Positions 9,025 to 17,781 of a stretch of DNA of 64,000 nucleotides are shown piece after piece; the stretch's first letter is position 1; the number at the start of each line of letters is the position of its first letter. The position numbers were made by a program, and so were the translations under genes. The notes under the pieces were generated by a model. It was not told where the DNA came from. It saw only the letters and a program-made list of their open reading frames with translations, and searched no databases. The stretch comes from Dickeya dianthicola NCPPB 453. GTDB lineage: Bacteria; Pseudomonadota; Gammaproteobacteria; Enterobacterales; Enterobacteriaceae. The stretch is from positions 435,551 through 499,550 of the forward strand of contig NZ_CM001841.1 in assembly GCF_000365305.1 (NCBI RefSeq). The letters run 5' to 3'.

Positions 9025-10092
9025 ATGAGCCAAAAATACACGCTGTATATGTACCTGCTGAAGGCCCGTACCTTCATCGCGTTGCTGCTCGTTGTCGCCT
9101 TCTTCAGCCTGATGGTGCCGAACTTTCTCACTGCTTCCAATCTGCTGATCATGACCCAGCACGTGGCGATCACCGGGCTGTTGGCCATCGGCATGACGCT
9201 GGTGATCCTCACCGGCGGCATTGATCTTTCCGTCGGCGCGGTGGCCGGTATCTGCGGCATGGTGGCGGGCGCGCTGCTCACCAACGGCATTCCGCTGTGG
9301 GGCGGCAATACCCTGTTTCTCAACGTGCCGGAAGTGATCCTCACCGTGGCGGCGTTGGGGATGCTGATCGGGCTGGTGAACGGGGTGGTGATCACCCGGC
9401 TGGTGGTGGCGCCGTTCATCTGCTCGCTGGGCATGATGTATGTCGCCCGCGGCGTGGCGCTGCTGTTCAACGACGGCGGCACCTACGCCAACCTCAACGG
9501 GATGCCGGCGCTGGGCAACACCGGCTTCGCCTTTTTAGGTTCCGGCACGCTGCTGGGCGTCTACCTGCCTATCTGGCTGATGCTGGCGTTTCTGCTGCTC
9601 GGGCTGTACCTGACGCGCAAAACCCCGCTGGGCCGCTATATCTACGCCATCGGCGGCAATGAGTCCGCCGCCCGCCTCGCCGGGGTGCCGATCGTCAACG
9701 TGAAAATCTTCGTCTACGCCTTTTCCGGCCTGTGCGCCGCGCTGGTGGGGCTGGTGGTGGCGTCGCAGTTGCAAACCGCCCACCCGATGACCGGCAACAT
9801 GTTCGAGATGGATGCCATCGGCGCCACCGTGCTGGGCGGCACCGCGCTGGCGGGCGGCCGCGGCCGGGTGTCCGGCTCGATTATCGGCGCGTTCGTTATC
9901 GTGTTTCTGGCCGACGGCATGGTGATGATGGGGGTCAGCGACTTCTGGCAGATGGTGATCAAAGGCGTGGTGATCGTCACCGCGGTGGTGATCGACCAGT
10001 TCCAGCAGCGGCTACAGAATAAGGTGGTCATGATGCGTCGCCACGAAAAAAAGCAGGCGGTTAACCCGCTGTCGGAGGTGAGCCATGTCTAG
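9025..10092 (+). CDS. Sugar ABC transporter permease (RbsC-like)
   Basis: This 355-residue integral membrane protein has about ten predicted helices and the family stretches LTGGIDLSVGAV near residue 67 and GATVLGGTALAGGRGRVSG near 270. It forms the membrane channel for the sugar importer. Its stop overlaps the start of the kinase gene by eight bases, tying uptake to phosphorylation. Confidence 0.92.
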   Translation: MSQKYTLYMYLLKARTFIALLLVVAFFSLMVPNFLTASNLLIMTQHVAITGLLAIGMTLVILTGGIDLSVGAVAGICGMVAGALLTNGIPLWGGNTLFLNVPEVILTVAALGMLIGLVNGVVITRLVVAPFICSLGMMYVARGVALLFNDGGTYANLNGMPALGNTGFAFLGSGTLLGVYLPIWLMLAFLLLGLYLTRKTPLGRYIYAIGGNESAARLAGVPIVNVKIFVYAFSGLCAALVGLVVASQLQTAHPMTGNMFEMDAIGATVLGGTALAGGRGRVSGSIIGAFVIVFLADGMVMMGVSDFWQMVIKGVVIVTAVVIDQFQQRLQNKVVMMRRHEKKQAVNPLSEVSHV

Positions 10093-11596
10093 AGACACCA
10101 TCGTCGCGCTCGACGAGGGCACCAGCAACGTCAAGGCGGTGGCGATTGACGCTCACGGCCAGGTGGTGGCCCGCGCTTCCCGCCCGCTGAGTCTGATTAC
10201 CCCGCACGCCGGCTGGGTGGAGCAGGACGGCGAGGCGCTGCTGGCGGGCTCCTTCGCGGTGGTGCGCGAGGTAATGGAACAGCTGGGGGCAGCACGCGTG
10301 GCGGCGCTGGCCGTCAGCAATCAGCGCGAGACGGTGATCGGCTGGCAACGCGACACCGGCCGACCCATCTCCCCGGCGCTAAGCTGGCAGTGTTCCCGCT
10401 CGGCGCCATTTTGCGAACAGCTGCGGCGCGACCAGCAGGAGGCGGCTGTCCGCGCGGCGACCGGATTGCCGGTGGCCCCCCTGTTCTCGGGCTCGAAAAT
10501 GCGCTGGCTGCTGGACAACACGCCGGACGGCCATGCCCGCGCGGCGCGCGGCGAGATCTGCCTCGGCACCATCGATGCCTGGTTGCTGTGGCACCTGACC
10601 GGCGGGCGGCAGTTCCGTTGCGATCTCTCCAACGCCGCCCGCACCCAGTTGCTCAATCTGCACCGCTTGCAGTGGGATGACGACATGCTGGCGCTGTTCG
10701 GCATTGCGCACGCGACGCTGCCGGAGCTGATGCCCTCGGCCGGCGAGTTTGGCGTCACCTGCAACGTGCCCGGCGTAGCGGACGGCATTCCGATTCTGGC
10801 GATGGTGGGCGATTCCCACGCCGCGCTGTACGGCCACGGGCTGGGGCGTGCGGGTGGGGTGAAAGCGACTTACGGCACCGGGTCGTCGGTGATGGCACCG
10901 CTGGGCGCGCCGGATACCCGCATCACCGCGCTGGCGACCACTGTGGCCTGGCACGACGGCGAGCGGGCGGTCTATGCGCTGGAGGGAAATATTCCCCACA
11001 CCGGCGACGGCGTGGCCTGGATGCTACAGGCCACCGGGCTGAACGCCCTGCCGGAGACGGCGCTGAATGAGGCGTTGCAGACGTTGCCCGCCAGTATCGA
11101 GTCTACCGATGGGGTGTATTTCGTCCCGGCGCTGACCGGCGCGGGTGCGCCTTGGTGGAACGATCGCGCGCGCGGTGTGATGTGCGGGCTCAGTCGTGGC
11201 AGTGGGCAGGCGCATCTGGTACGTGCCGCTCTGGAGGCGATCGCCTACCAGATTGCCGATGTGGTGACCGCGATGAGGCAACACCCGGACTTCCATCTGG
11301 CGCAGTTAATGGTAGATGGCGGGCCGACCCGCAACGCCTGGCTGATGCAGTTTCAGGCCGACCTGCTGGGCTGCCCGGTGGCGCGTAGCTCCACCACCGA
11401 GCTGTCGGCGCTGGGGGCCGGGCTGCTGGCGCGGCGCACGCTGGGCCGGTTGAGCGATCAACAACTGGAGTCGTTACTGCCGACGCACGATAGCTGGCTA
11501 CCGGACGAGGCGCGCCATCAGCGTTATCAGGCGAGCTGGCAGGGGTGGCAGGAGGCGGTACAGCGCACTTTGTGGCAGGCGAATCATCATGAGTGA
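10085..11596 (+). CDS. FGGY-family carbohydrate kinase
   Basis: This 503-residue kinase shows the glycerol kinase/xylulokinase fold. It has an N-terminal ALDEGTSNVKAVA phosphate loop, SNQRETVIGW near residue 79, GTIDAWLLWHLTGG near 160, and the C-terminal ATP motif MVDGGPTRNAWLMQFQADLLG near 405. It phosphorylates the imported sugar or a keto-sugar derived from it, producing the substrate for the split transketolase. GGAGGTGAG precedes the ATG within the permease gene. The sequence is closer to the glycerol-kinase branch than to RbsK-type kinases. The exact substrate is unknown. Confidence 0.88.
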   Translation: MSRDTIVALDEGTSNVKAVAIDAHGQVVARASRPLSLITPHAGWVEQDGEALLAGSFAVVREVMEQLGAARVAALAVSNQRETVIGWQRDTGRPISPALSWQCSRSAPFCEQLRRDQQEAAVRAATGLPVAPLFSGSKMRWLLDNTPDGHARAARGEICLGTIDAWLLWHLTGGRQFRCDLSNAARTQLLNLHRLQWDDDMLALFGIAHATLPELMPSAGEFGVTCNVPGVADGIPILAMVGDSHAALYGHGLGRAGGVKATYGTGSSVMAPLGAPDTRITALATTVAWHDGERAVYALEGNIPHTGDGVAWMLQATGLNALPETALNEALQTLPASIESTDGVYFVPALTGAGAPWWNDRARGVMCGLSRGSGQAHLVRAALEAIAYQIADVVTAMRQHPDFHLAQLMVDGGPTRNAWLMQFQADLLGCPVARSSTTELSALGAGLLARRTLGRLSDQQLESLLPTHDSWLPDEARHQRYQASWQGWQEAVQRTLWQANHHE

Positions 11597-11804
11597 GGAA
11601 CAGACGATGCAACGCGATTTTTATGGGAAGACGGTGGTGATTACCGGCGCGCTTCGGGCAGATTGACGTGTCGGTGCAAAACGCCGGGATCATCACCATC
11701 GATTATTTTGAGCGGATGCCGCAGGCCGATTTCTCGCCTCCGACGACGCGCGTTACATCACCGGCCAGACGATCAATGTCGATGGCGGGTTGATCATGTC
11801 GTGA
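11589..11804 (+). pseudogene. Gutted SDR dehydrogenase remnant
   Basis: The first 21 codons (MSEEQTMQRDFYGKTVVITGA) are the start of a short-chain dehydrogenase, overlapping the kinase stop. The Rossmann glycine loop is then cut off and the sequence jumps to IDVSVQNAGI, a mid-protein SDR motif. After QADF it jumps again, in another frame, to DDARYITGQTINVDGG, the SDR C-terminus, with a TGA at 11802. At least two internal deletions have removed roughly 180 of about 250 codons. The order of pieces is preserved, so this was once the last gene of the sugar operon. Confidence 0.8.
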
Positions 11805-11887
11805 GGGGTAGCATGGTGATTACCGGTCGCGCAGCACCTGCCCCCACGCTGATTTCGCTCATGACGCAGTGGGGGCTGATGGCGGCG

Positions 11888-12550
11888 TTATCCTGATAAT
11901 GCCTGACTGACTTTTAATCCATCCAGATTCACGGCATAGCAGGCATGGGATGAAATGGTGATAAACAACACTTTCTCTTCGCTCACATCGACGTTAACCA
12001 GCATCCCCAACGGGATGGCGATGAGCCGTTGATTTTGTTGAATGGCAAATAACAAGTTGTAGTTATAACTGGTGCTGTTACTGCTTTCCTTTGACCAAAA
12101 GATCCACGCGCTTTCGCTATTGCGGTTCAGATTTAAAAATCCTGTTTTGATGGAGTCCAGAATTTTATTCTTGAATGAATCGGAGACTGAACCGCCGATC
12201 ACGTCATCAATGTGATCGGATACGATGGCAATGGTTTTTTCGGGAGAATCGCTGGCGACGTGAAAATCAATGATGTGATCGATGGTTAAGCCAGCCGCAT
12301 GGGCAACGTCAATGGCTTTGGGCGTATCAAAGCTCAGGGTAGAGGTTAAGGCGTTTTGAAATACCCGGCTGATGGTCAACGCCTGGGGAATATATTTTGC
12401 CTCAACATTGAACAGGGTTTTGAAATGCAGCGGCTGATCTTGTTCTGTTTGTAAGCCGTATCCCCGCTGCATGGCCGGAGCAGGGGTAACATTCAGCACG
12501 ATCGGGCTGCTATAAATAGTTGGATGCAAATCGTCGGTAATATGCAACAT
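11888..12550 (-). CDS. PixA/AidA-type inclusion-body family protein, paralogue 1
   Basis: This 220-residue protein belongs to the inclusion-body protein family (PixA of Xenorhabdus, AidA of Burkholderia/Ralstonia). Shared hallmarks are an early KYIPQALTISRVFQNAL segment, a central VSDHIDDVIGGSVSDS region, and the WIFWSKESSNSTSYNYNLLF motif near residue 150. The ATG follows AAGGAATT. It is the last of four tandem genes on this strand and the most diverged from paralogue 4 near its C-terminus. Known members accumulate to high levels in late growth or under quorum sensing; the biochemical role is not established. Confidence 0.82.
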   Translation of the reverse strand: MLHITDDLHPTIYSSPIVLNVTPAPAMQRGYGLQTEQDQPLHFKTLFNVEAKYIPQALTISRVFQNALTSTLSFDTPKAIDVAHAAGLTIDHIIDFHVASDSPEKTIAIVSDHIDDVIGGSVSDSFKNKILDSIKTGFLNLNRNSESAWIFWSKESSNSTSYNYNLLFAIQQNQRLIAIPLGMLVNVDVSEEKVLFITISSHACYAVNLDGLKVSQALSG

Positions 12551-12615
12551 AAAATTCCTTATTCAGGTTAATTCAATGATGCCAGGTGGAGTCATCAGTC
12601 AGGGCGGGCTGCGGA

Positions 12616-13227
12616 TTACTCCAGTGGTGCGACAATCTGAAATCCTTTTATGGATATCGTAATCTCTTCTTTTTTCAAGATTAAACGCCAGTCTTTGGTG
12701 CTGAATATATCGGTAATGGCGGTGCTCGGCGTGACGGTGATGGTGAGCGGGCCTGCTGCCATCATCGCGCCGGTTTCCTCACCTTGAGCCACAATAAATA
12801 AACTGTATGAATAACGGGTTACCTGATGGTTTGCATTGGGCTGGGTATTAATATGAAACCAGGGTTTATCTTTTTGCGTATCCAGATCGCAAAAAGCATG
12901 AGACAAAACATTTTGAATATACGCATCGTGGCTAATACCCAGCACACCTTCAATTTTCAATTGCTCGGATAACGCCGTGGTTAAGGCGGAAAGTGTGTCG
13001 AAGGATTTTTTGAGGGTCATATTGTTGGTGGCTACAATGGCCAGATCAGGTTGCGACTGGGCCGTTTTTACCGCCTTCGCCATATCCAACTGACCGTTAT
13101 CGTCAACGTCATGGACAAAAAGCTGGGCCAGACGTATCGCCTGCGCATAATAGCGCTCGTCTTGTAGGTTGAGAAAAACCTGATAGGGCAAGGTGTTGTC
13201 ATCATCTGGGTAAATTTCTATGCTCAT
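12616..13227 (-). CDS. PixA/AidA-type inclusion-body family protein, paralogue 2
   Basis: This 203-residue protein aligns with its neighbours through ERYYAQAIRLAQLFV, the LAIVATNNMTLKKSFD stretch and RYSYSLFIVAQGEETGAMMAAG. The tryptophan motif (WIFWNKES) of paralogues 1 and 4 is replaced by PWFHINTQP, so it is diverged at the family's most recognisable spot. It lies 65 bases upstream of paralogue 1 and 34 bases after paralogue 3, so the three are probably co-transcribed. Confidence 0.78.
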   Translation of the reverse strand: MSIEIYPDDDNTLPYQVFLNLQDERYYAQAIRLAQLFVHDVDDNGQLDMAKAVKTAQSQPDLAIVATNNMTLKKSFDTLSALTTALSEQLKIEGVLGISHDAYIQNVLSHAFCDLDTQKDKPWFHINTQPNANHQVTRYSYSLFIVAQGEETGAMMAAGPLTITVTPSTAITDIFSTKDWRLILKKEEITISIKGFQIVAPLE

Positions 13228-13261
13228 GTTATCACCGTGTATAACTCGTTGTGTTTTACTG

Positions 13262-13861
13262 CTATTCGGCCTTCAGCGCCTCAACAATCACCATACTCTT
13301 GAAGTCCATTTTTTGGGTAATTGATGAGCCTGCGACTAACGCCAGAACATTCGCACTGGCTTTGGTAATAGTAATGTCGACGCTGGTTAACTGGCCGACC
13401 ATCACTGAACCGGTACCCGCATTTTGTGTGACATCAAACATATTATATTGATAATTCAATGTGTTTGATTGTTCGCTGAAGATCGTAAAATAATTACCGT
13501 TTTTTTGCGCATTCAGGTCGATAAAGGCTTTGGCAGCAATACCGAACGCCATCCAGTTTTCTGTTGCGGCGCCCTGTACCATACGGATGAGGTTTTGAAG
13601 CTGGTCAATCGCGACCCAGACCTGAGAGACGTTACTGTTTCCTTTTACGGTATGTGTACCCACGACCGCAAGCGTATCGTGACTTTTGGCAATGGATAGC
13701 GCTTTTCCGAAATTAATACCTTCCTGGGGGATACAGGCTTCATTGAAAATAGTAGCCATATTCATGGCCTGAGAAACATATTGTAAATCAACGTTTAACG
13801 TAACGCTGAAATTCTTATTCTCATCGACGGTATGAGTCGGATTTAATGTAATATTGTTCAT
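13262..13861 (-). CDS. PixA/AidA-type inclusion-body family protein, paralogue 3
   Basis: This 199-residue protein shows the family pattern LQYVSQAMNMATIFNEAC near residue 27, LAVVGTHTVKGNSNVSQVW, and LNYQYNMFDVTQNAGTGSVMVG near residue 135. The tryptophan motif is reduced to YFTIFSEQS. AAGGCACTGAG precedes the ATG. A hairpin with a T-run lies between it and paralogue 4, so it may be expressed partly by read-through or from its own promoter. Confidence 0.78.
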   Translation of the reverse strand: MNNITLNPTHTVDENKNFSVTLNVDLQYVSQAMNMATIFNEACIPQEGINFGKALSIAKSHDTLAVVGTHTVKGNSNVSQVWVAIDQLQNLIRMVQGAATENWMAFGIAAKAFIDLNAQKNGNYFTIFSEQSNTLNYQYNMFDVTQNAGTGSVMVGQLTSVDITITKASANVLALVAGSSITQKMDFKSMVIVEALKAE

Positions 13862-13899
13862 CTCAGTGCCTTAGTGAATATCCAAACTGGATAATAGTA

Positions 13900-13931
13900 A
13901 AAATGCCATGCCAGAAATGGCATGGCATTTT
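13900..13931 (-). terminator. Intrinsic terminator between inclusion-body genes
   Basis: On the minus strand AAAATGCCATGCC pairs with GGCATGGCATTTT around a six-base loop, followed by T-rich sequence. Placed after paralogue 4, it would attenuate or end transcription before paralogue 3. The palindrome could also work on the other strand. Confidence 0.7.
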
Positions 13932-13936
13932 CAGCG

Positions 13937-14572
13937 TCAGGATTTGAGTGCTTCAACCACAGTGATGGATTTCACATTAACGGAATAATTGTGTTTATCT
14001 TTTGTGGTAATCCACAGTACCTGCTGTTTATCGACGTCGACGGTAATGGTCAGGCCGATAGGTGCCGCAGCCATGACGGAACCGGTATCCTGATTGGCAA
14101 CGGCAAATAAGATGTTGTAAGTATAGGTGGTTTTCGACTCGCTTTCTTTATTCCAGAAAATCCATTTACTTTCTTTCTGCGCATCAAGGTTGGTAAAACC
14201 TTGTTCGATGGTATTGGCAAATTTTTTATAGGTGGGACTGTCTTTATCAAGGACGACGCCGATAACGGTATCCAGCAACTTCATCACGTCGTCAACCATG
14301 GCGGATACCTGGTTGTTCTGTTTGACAATCGATTGATTTATCGTACCGATAATCGCCATCTCCGGATGGTTTTTTACCAGATCGATGGCTTTGTCAAAAT
14401 TAAATTCAAGGTTGTCTCCATTAATGGCATCCTGAAATACTCTTGACATGGCAATGGCCTGACCGACATATTTTGCAGGCATCTGGAATAATGTATTGAA
14501 ATTGAGATCTAAATTTGAATTCTTTACTATTAAGTCACTGCTGTTAAGCACGACAATATCGTCGAATTTCAT
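13937..14572 (-). CDS. PixA/AidA-type inclusion-body family protein, paralogue 4
   Basis: This 211-residue protein is the most canonical member. It has AKYVGQAIAMSRVFQDAI near residue 34, VSAMVDDVMKLLDTVIG near 88, WIFWNKESESKTTYTYNILF near 140, and DTGSVMAAAPIGLTITVDV near 165. It is first in the transcription order, with TCTGGAGA before the ATG and about 690 bp of AT-rich sequence upstream. A terminator directly after it suggests it is the most highly expressed of the four. It is probably cytoplasmic, since no signal peptide is present. Confidence 0.85.
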   Translation of the reverse strand: MKFDDIVVLNSSDLIVKNSNLDLNFNTLFQMPAKYVGQAIAMSRVFQDAINGDNLEFNFDKAIDLVKNHPEMAIIGTINQSIVKQNNQVSAMVDDVMKLLDTVIGVVLDKDSPTYKKFANTIEQGFTNLDAQKESKWIFWNKESESKTTYTYNILFAVANQDTGSVMAAAPIGLTITVDVDKQQVLWITTKDKHNYSVNVKSITVVEALKS

Positions 14573-14685
14573 TGTGATATTCTCCAGAGAAAAATATGTT
14601 TCCCCTCAATAATTCGAGTTGTGGGGAGTCAGTGATGCAGCTTTCTGCGGCCCTCAACGGGACAGTAATAAAGCCAACATACCTT

Positions 14686-14702
14686 CAACTTGAAGTATGA
14701 CG
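14686..14702. repeat. 17-base dispersed repeat, copy 1
   Basis: CAACTTGAAGTATGACG is the exact reverse complement of 44881-44897. Both copies are intergenic. The inner CTTGAAG/CTTCAAG is self-complementary, and the sequence looks like part of a dispersed repetitive element. Confidence 0.6.
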
Positions 14703-14977
14703 GGTATAGGGCGGTAATAAATATTTGCTATTTAAAGCTAGGATTCATTTTGATAAAGATCAAGTGTCGGTGAGTGTATTTTATTCTTAACTGATGATTT
14801 GTTTTTCGCTAATCATTTGTTGGTTATGTTTTAGCTTTAAATAAATTGGTATTTATGTGGGTAATGTTATTGCATTTATATTTTATTTTTCATGGTTATA
14901 AGGTTTTTTGATTTTTATTATTACTTTCAATGAAAGTGACTTTCTAAAAACAAGAAATAACCTCTCCTTATCGTTCA

Positions 14978-15112
14978 TCACGCAAATGGTGCAATCTGGT
15001 TGACTTTTTGCACTGAAATAGTACCTGCCGTTGTCAATCCGGCGTCGGCACTGGCTCGTCGCGTAGTCGCGTACCCTCTCTTTTTATTATCGTCAGGGCG
15101 AATGAATCCCAT
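14978..15112 (-). CDS. Possible 44-residue small protein
   Basis: A short ORF from ATG at 15112 begins MGFIRPDDNKKRGYATTRR and ends in a hydrophilic tail with KVNQIAPFA. An extension from a TTG at 15196 would give 72 residues. There is no strong ribosome binding site and no neighbour in the same operon. It could be a real small gene, the end of a lost mobile-element gene, or chance. No function is proposed. Confidence 0.25.
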   Translation of the reverse strand: MGFIRPDDNKKRGYATTRRASADAGLTTAGTISVQKVNQIAPFA

Positions 15113-15261
15113 ACATATCAGTGCTTTCTCTTTTTGAGAAAGCGTATGTCGAAAATCGGTAACGAGAATAATCCTTATTTGGCGCTGCTCTTGCAACGTG
15201 ACAAGCGAATGTTTTTGTTGGTGACCATTTTTATTCGTCCTTTATTGTGGTGGAGAACAGC

Positions 15262-16809
15262 ATGGCTCGTAATCTGGCAAGACATTTTCTTCGGAAATCT
15301 GTTTGGAAATATGCATTAATCGCATTACTGGCCGGTGTTTCCTGCGCCAGCCATGCCGGCAAACAAAACGACACGCTGGTTTACGCCTCCGACAGCGAGG
15401 TGGAAAACGTCAGCCCATACCACAATAACATGCGTGAAGGGGTGATTCTGGCGCATCTCGCCTGGGATACGCTGATTTATCGCGATCCGAAAAGCGGAGA
15501 ATACAAAGGCGAGTTGGCGACCGACTGGCAATGGGAATCGCCGATGGCATTGTTGCTGCATCTGCGTAAAGGTGTGACCTTTCATAATGGCGATGCCTTT
15601 AGCGCCGATGATGTGGTGTATACCTTTCAGAGCATCGCCGGGCCGAATACCGCCTCGGTTATTCCGCAAAGCGTCGACTGGATCGATAAAGTGGAAAAAG
15701 TGGACGACTATACGGTACGCCTGCACCTGAAAAAACCGTTCCCGGCGGCGTTGGAATATTTAGCCGGCCCGACGCCGATCTACCCCGCCAACTATTTCCA
15801 ACGGGTGAAGCTGGAGGGCTTTAGCAAAGCGCCGGTCGGCACCGGGCCGTACAAAATCGTCAAGGTCACGCCGGGGCAGGGCGTGTCGATGGTGAAAAAT
15901 CCGGACTATTTCAAAGACAGCCCGACCGGGCAACCGAAAATCGGCAAACTGCAGTTTGTGGTGATCCGTGACCCGGAAGCGCGCATGGCCCAGTTGCTGA
16001 CCGGCCAGGTGGACTGGATTTGGCGGGTGGCGTCGGATCAGGTGAGTTCGCTGTCCGCCATGCCGAATATCGCGGTAAAAAGCGGCGAAACCATGCGCGT
16101 CGGCTTTCTGCAACTGAATATCAACGCCGGCGGTGCGGAAGGCGCGCCGATCAAAGATTTGCGCGTGCGTCAGGCCATCAACTATGCCGTCAACCGTCAG
16201 GCGATGGTGGATAATCTGCTGCGCGGCGGCAGTAAGCCGGTCTATTCCGCTTGCTTTCGTACCCAGACTGCCTGCGATACCAGCCAGGTGATCTCATATC
16301 CCTACGACCCGGCCAAAGCCAAACAACTGCTGGCGGAAGCGGGCTACGCCGACGGTTTCGACACCGACTTGTGGGCCTACCGCGACCGTGATTACGCCGA
16401 GGCCATAATTGGCGATCTGCGCAAGGTCGGCATCCGTGCCCGGCTGCATTTTGTGCAGTATCCGGTGATGGCGAATGCGCTGGCGTCCGGTCAGGCGCCG
16501 ATGTCGTTCAGCACCTGGGGGTCTTTCTCCATCAATGACGCCACCGCGTTCGTTACCCCTTATTTCGGCGGCAAAGGCAGCGATATCTCGAAAGATCCTA
16601 AGCTGACCGCCGAACTGGCGCAGGCCGATGCGGTGGTAGACCCGCAACAGCGCCGTGCGCTGTACGCTACGCTGTTGGGGCACATTTCTGCTCAGGCTTA
16701 TATGGCACCGCTGTTCTCCTATTCCACCCATTATGCCTTTACTTCCGACCTGAATTTTCAGGACTGGCCGGACGAACTGCCGCGCTTCGCCGAAGCGAGC
16801 TGGAAGTAA
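15262..16809 (+). CDS. Peptide-type ABC transporter substrate-binding protein
   Basis: This 515-residue protein is an extracytoplasmic solute receptor of the OppA/DppA/NikA class. It has a signal peptide with a hydrophobic core (ALIALLAGVSCASHA), VENVSPYHNNMREG near residue 45, and the family stretch LHLRKGVTFHNGDAFSADDVVYTF near residue 95. The ATG at 15262 is preferred over an in-frame GTG at 15247 because GGAG lies just before it. It is the first gene of a five-gene importer that ends in an M20 peptidase, so the ligand is probably a short peptide or amidated compound. Confidence 0.88.
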   Translation: MARNLARHFLRKSVWKYALIALLAGVSCASHAGKQNDTLVYASDSEVENVSPYHNNMREGVILAHLAWDTLIYRDPKSGEYKGELATDWQWESPMALLLHLRKGVTFHNGDAFSADDVVYTFQSIAGPNTASVIPQSVDWIDKVEKVDDYTVRLHLKKPFPAALEYLAGPTPIYPANYFQRVKLEGFSKAPVGTGPYKIVKVTPGQGVSMVKNPDYFKDSPTGQPKIGKLQFVVIRDPEARMAQLLTGQVDWIWRVASDQVSSLSAMPNIAVKSGETMRVGFLQLNINAGGAEGAPIKDLRVRQAINYAVNRQAMVDNLLRGGSKPVYSACFRTQTACDTSQVISYPYDPAKAKQLLAEAGYADGFDTDLWAYRDRDYAEAIIGDLRKVGIRARLHFVQYPVMANALASGQAPMSFSTWGSFSINDATAFVTPYFGGKGSDISKDPKLTAELAQADAVVDPQQRRALYATLLGHISAQAYMAPLFSYSTHYAFTSDLNFQDWPDELPRFAEASWK

Positions 16810-16854
16810 TCGCCGCCGGGGAACCGGCCTGCTTAAGTGGTAAGGAGCTCGCTT

Positions 16855-17772
16855 ATGGTGAAGTACGTTTTTCAGCGGTTACTGGTGGCGCTGGCGGTGT
16901 TGTTTACCGTGGCGGCGGTCAGCTTTTCGCTGCTGCACCTGTCCGGCGATTTGGCGACGGCCATCGCCGGGCCGGATGCCACCGCCGAAACCATTGCCCA
17001 GATCCGGGTACAAAACGGGTTGGATCAGCCGCTGCTGAGCCAGTTCTCCCGTTGGATGTGGTCGGCGCTGCAACTGGATTTCGGGCGCTCGTTCTATTTT
17101 GAAAACACGGTGATGGAGCTGGTCGGCCAGCGTATGCCGGTCACCCTCAAGCTGGGCGGCGTGTCGTTGCTGCTGGCGTTAACGGTGGCTATCCCGCTTG
17201 GGGTGCTGGCGGCGGTCTTTCGGGATACCTGGGTCGATCGTTTCGCCATGCTGGTGTCAGTGGTGGGGCAGGCGATGCCCAATTTCTGGTTCGCGCTGGT
17301 GCTGATCCTTATCTTTGCCGTCGGGCTGAAATGGCTGCCGGTAGCAGGTAACGGTAGCTGGCAACACTTTGTGCTGCCCGCGGTGGCGCTGGGGTATTAC
17401 GCCATGCCGTCGCTGATGCGGCTAACCCGCTCCGGCATGCTGGACGTGCTCGGTTCCGACTACATCCGCACCGCACGAGCCAAAGGGTTGAGCGCCTTTA
17501 AGGTGGTGGTCAAACACGGTTTGCGTAACGCCATCATTCCGGTGGTGGCGCTGGCGACGGTGGAGCTGGGGTTTATGCTTGGCGGTTCGGTGGTGATCGA
17601 ATCGGTGTTCTCGTTGCAGGGGCTGGGGCAACTGGCGTGGGATTCCATCGCCCGTAACGACTTTCCGGTGGTGCAGGCCATCGTGCTGATCATCGCCGTG
17701 TTTTATATCGGGCTGACGTTCCTGGCGGATGTGCTCAACGCGCTATTAGACCCACGACTGCGCAGCAGATAA
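16855..17772 (+). CDS. Peptide-type ABC transporter permease (DppB-like)
   Basis: This 305-residue membrane protein has six predicted helices and the binding-protein-dependent permease signature around residues 195-245 (DYIRTARAKGLSAFKVVVKHGLRNAIIP, in the EAA loop that contacts the ATPase). The N-terminal helix followed by a long periplasmic loop is typical of DppB/OppB. The start at 16855 follows AAGGAGCTC; an in-frame GTG six codons earlier overlaps that site and is less likely. Confidence 0.9.
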   Translation: MVKYVFQRLLVALAVLFTVAAVSFSLLHLSGDLATAIAGPDATAETIAQIRVQNGLDQPLLSQFSRWMWSALQLDFGRSFYFENTVMELVGQRMPVTLKLGGVSLLLALTVAIPLGVLAAVFRDTWVDRFAMLVSVVGQAMPNFWFALVLILIFAVGLKWLPVAGNGSWQHFVLPAVALGYYAMPSLMRLTRSGMLDVLGSDYIRTARAKGLSAFKVVVKHGLRNAIIPVVALATVELGFMLGGSVVIESVFSLQGLGQLAWDSIARNDFPVVQAIVLIIAVFYIGLTFLADVLNALLDPRLRSR

Positions 17773-17781
17773 GGAGCCGTG

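Larger units (their letters stand above)
14573..15261. other. AT-rich intergenic region between divergent operons
   Basis: This 690-bp spacer separates the inclusion-body cluster (leftward) from the peptide importer (rightward). Bases 14700-14960 are very AT-rich and probably carry the promoter of paralogue 4. It contains one copy of a 17-base sequence also found at 44881 and a short minus-strand ORF at 14978-15112. No confident regulator site could be assigned. Confidence 0.6.

Noticed and set aside
11663-11896. 77-codon ORF MTCRCKTPG...
   Set aside because: It is a shifted frame through the SDR remnant and spacer, with no coding features.
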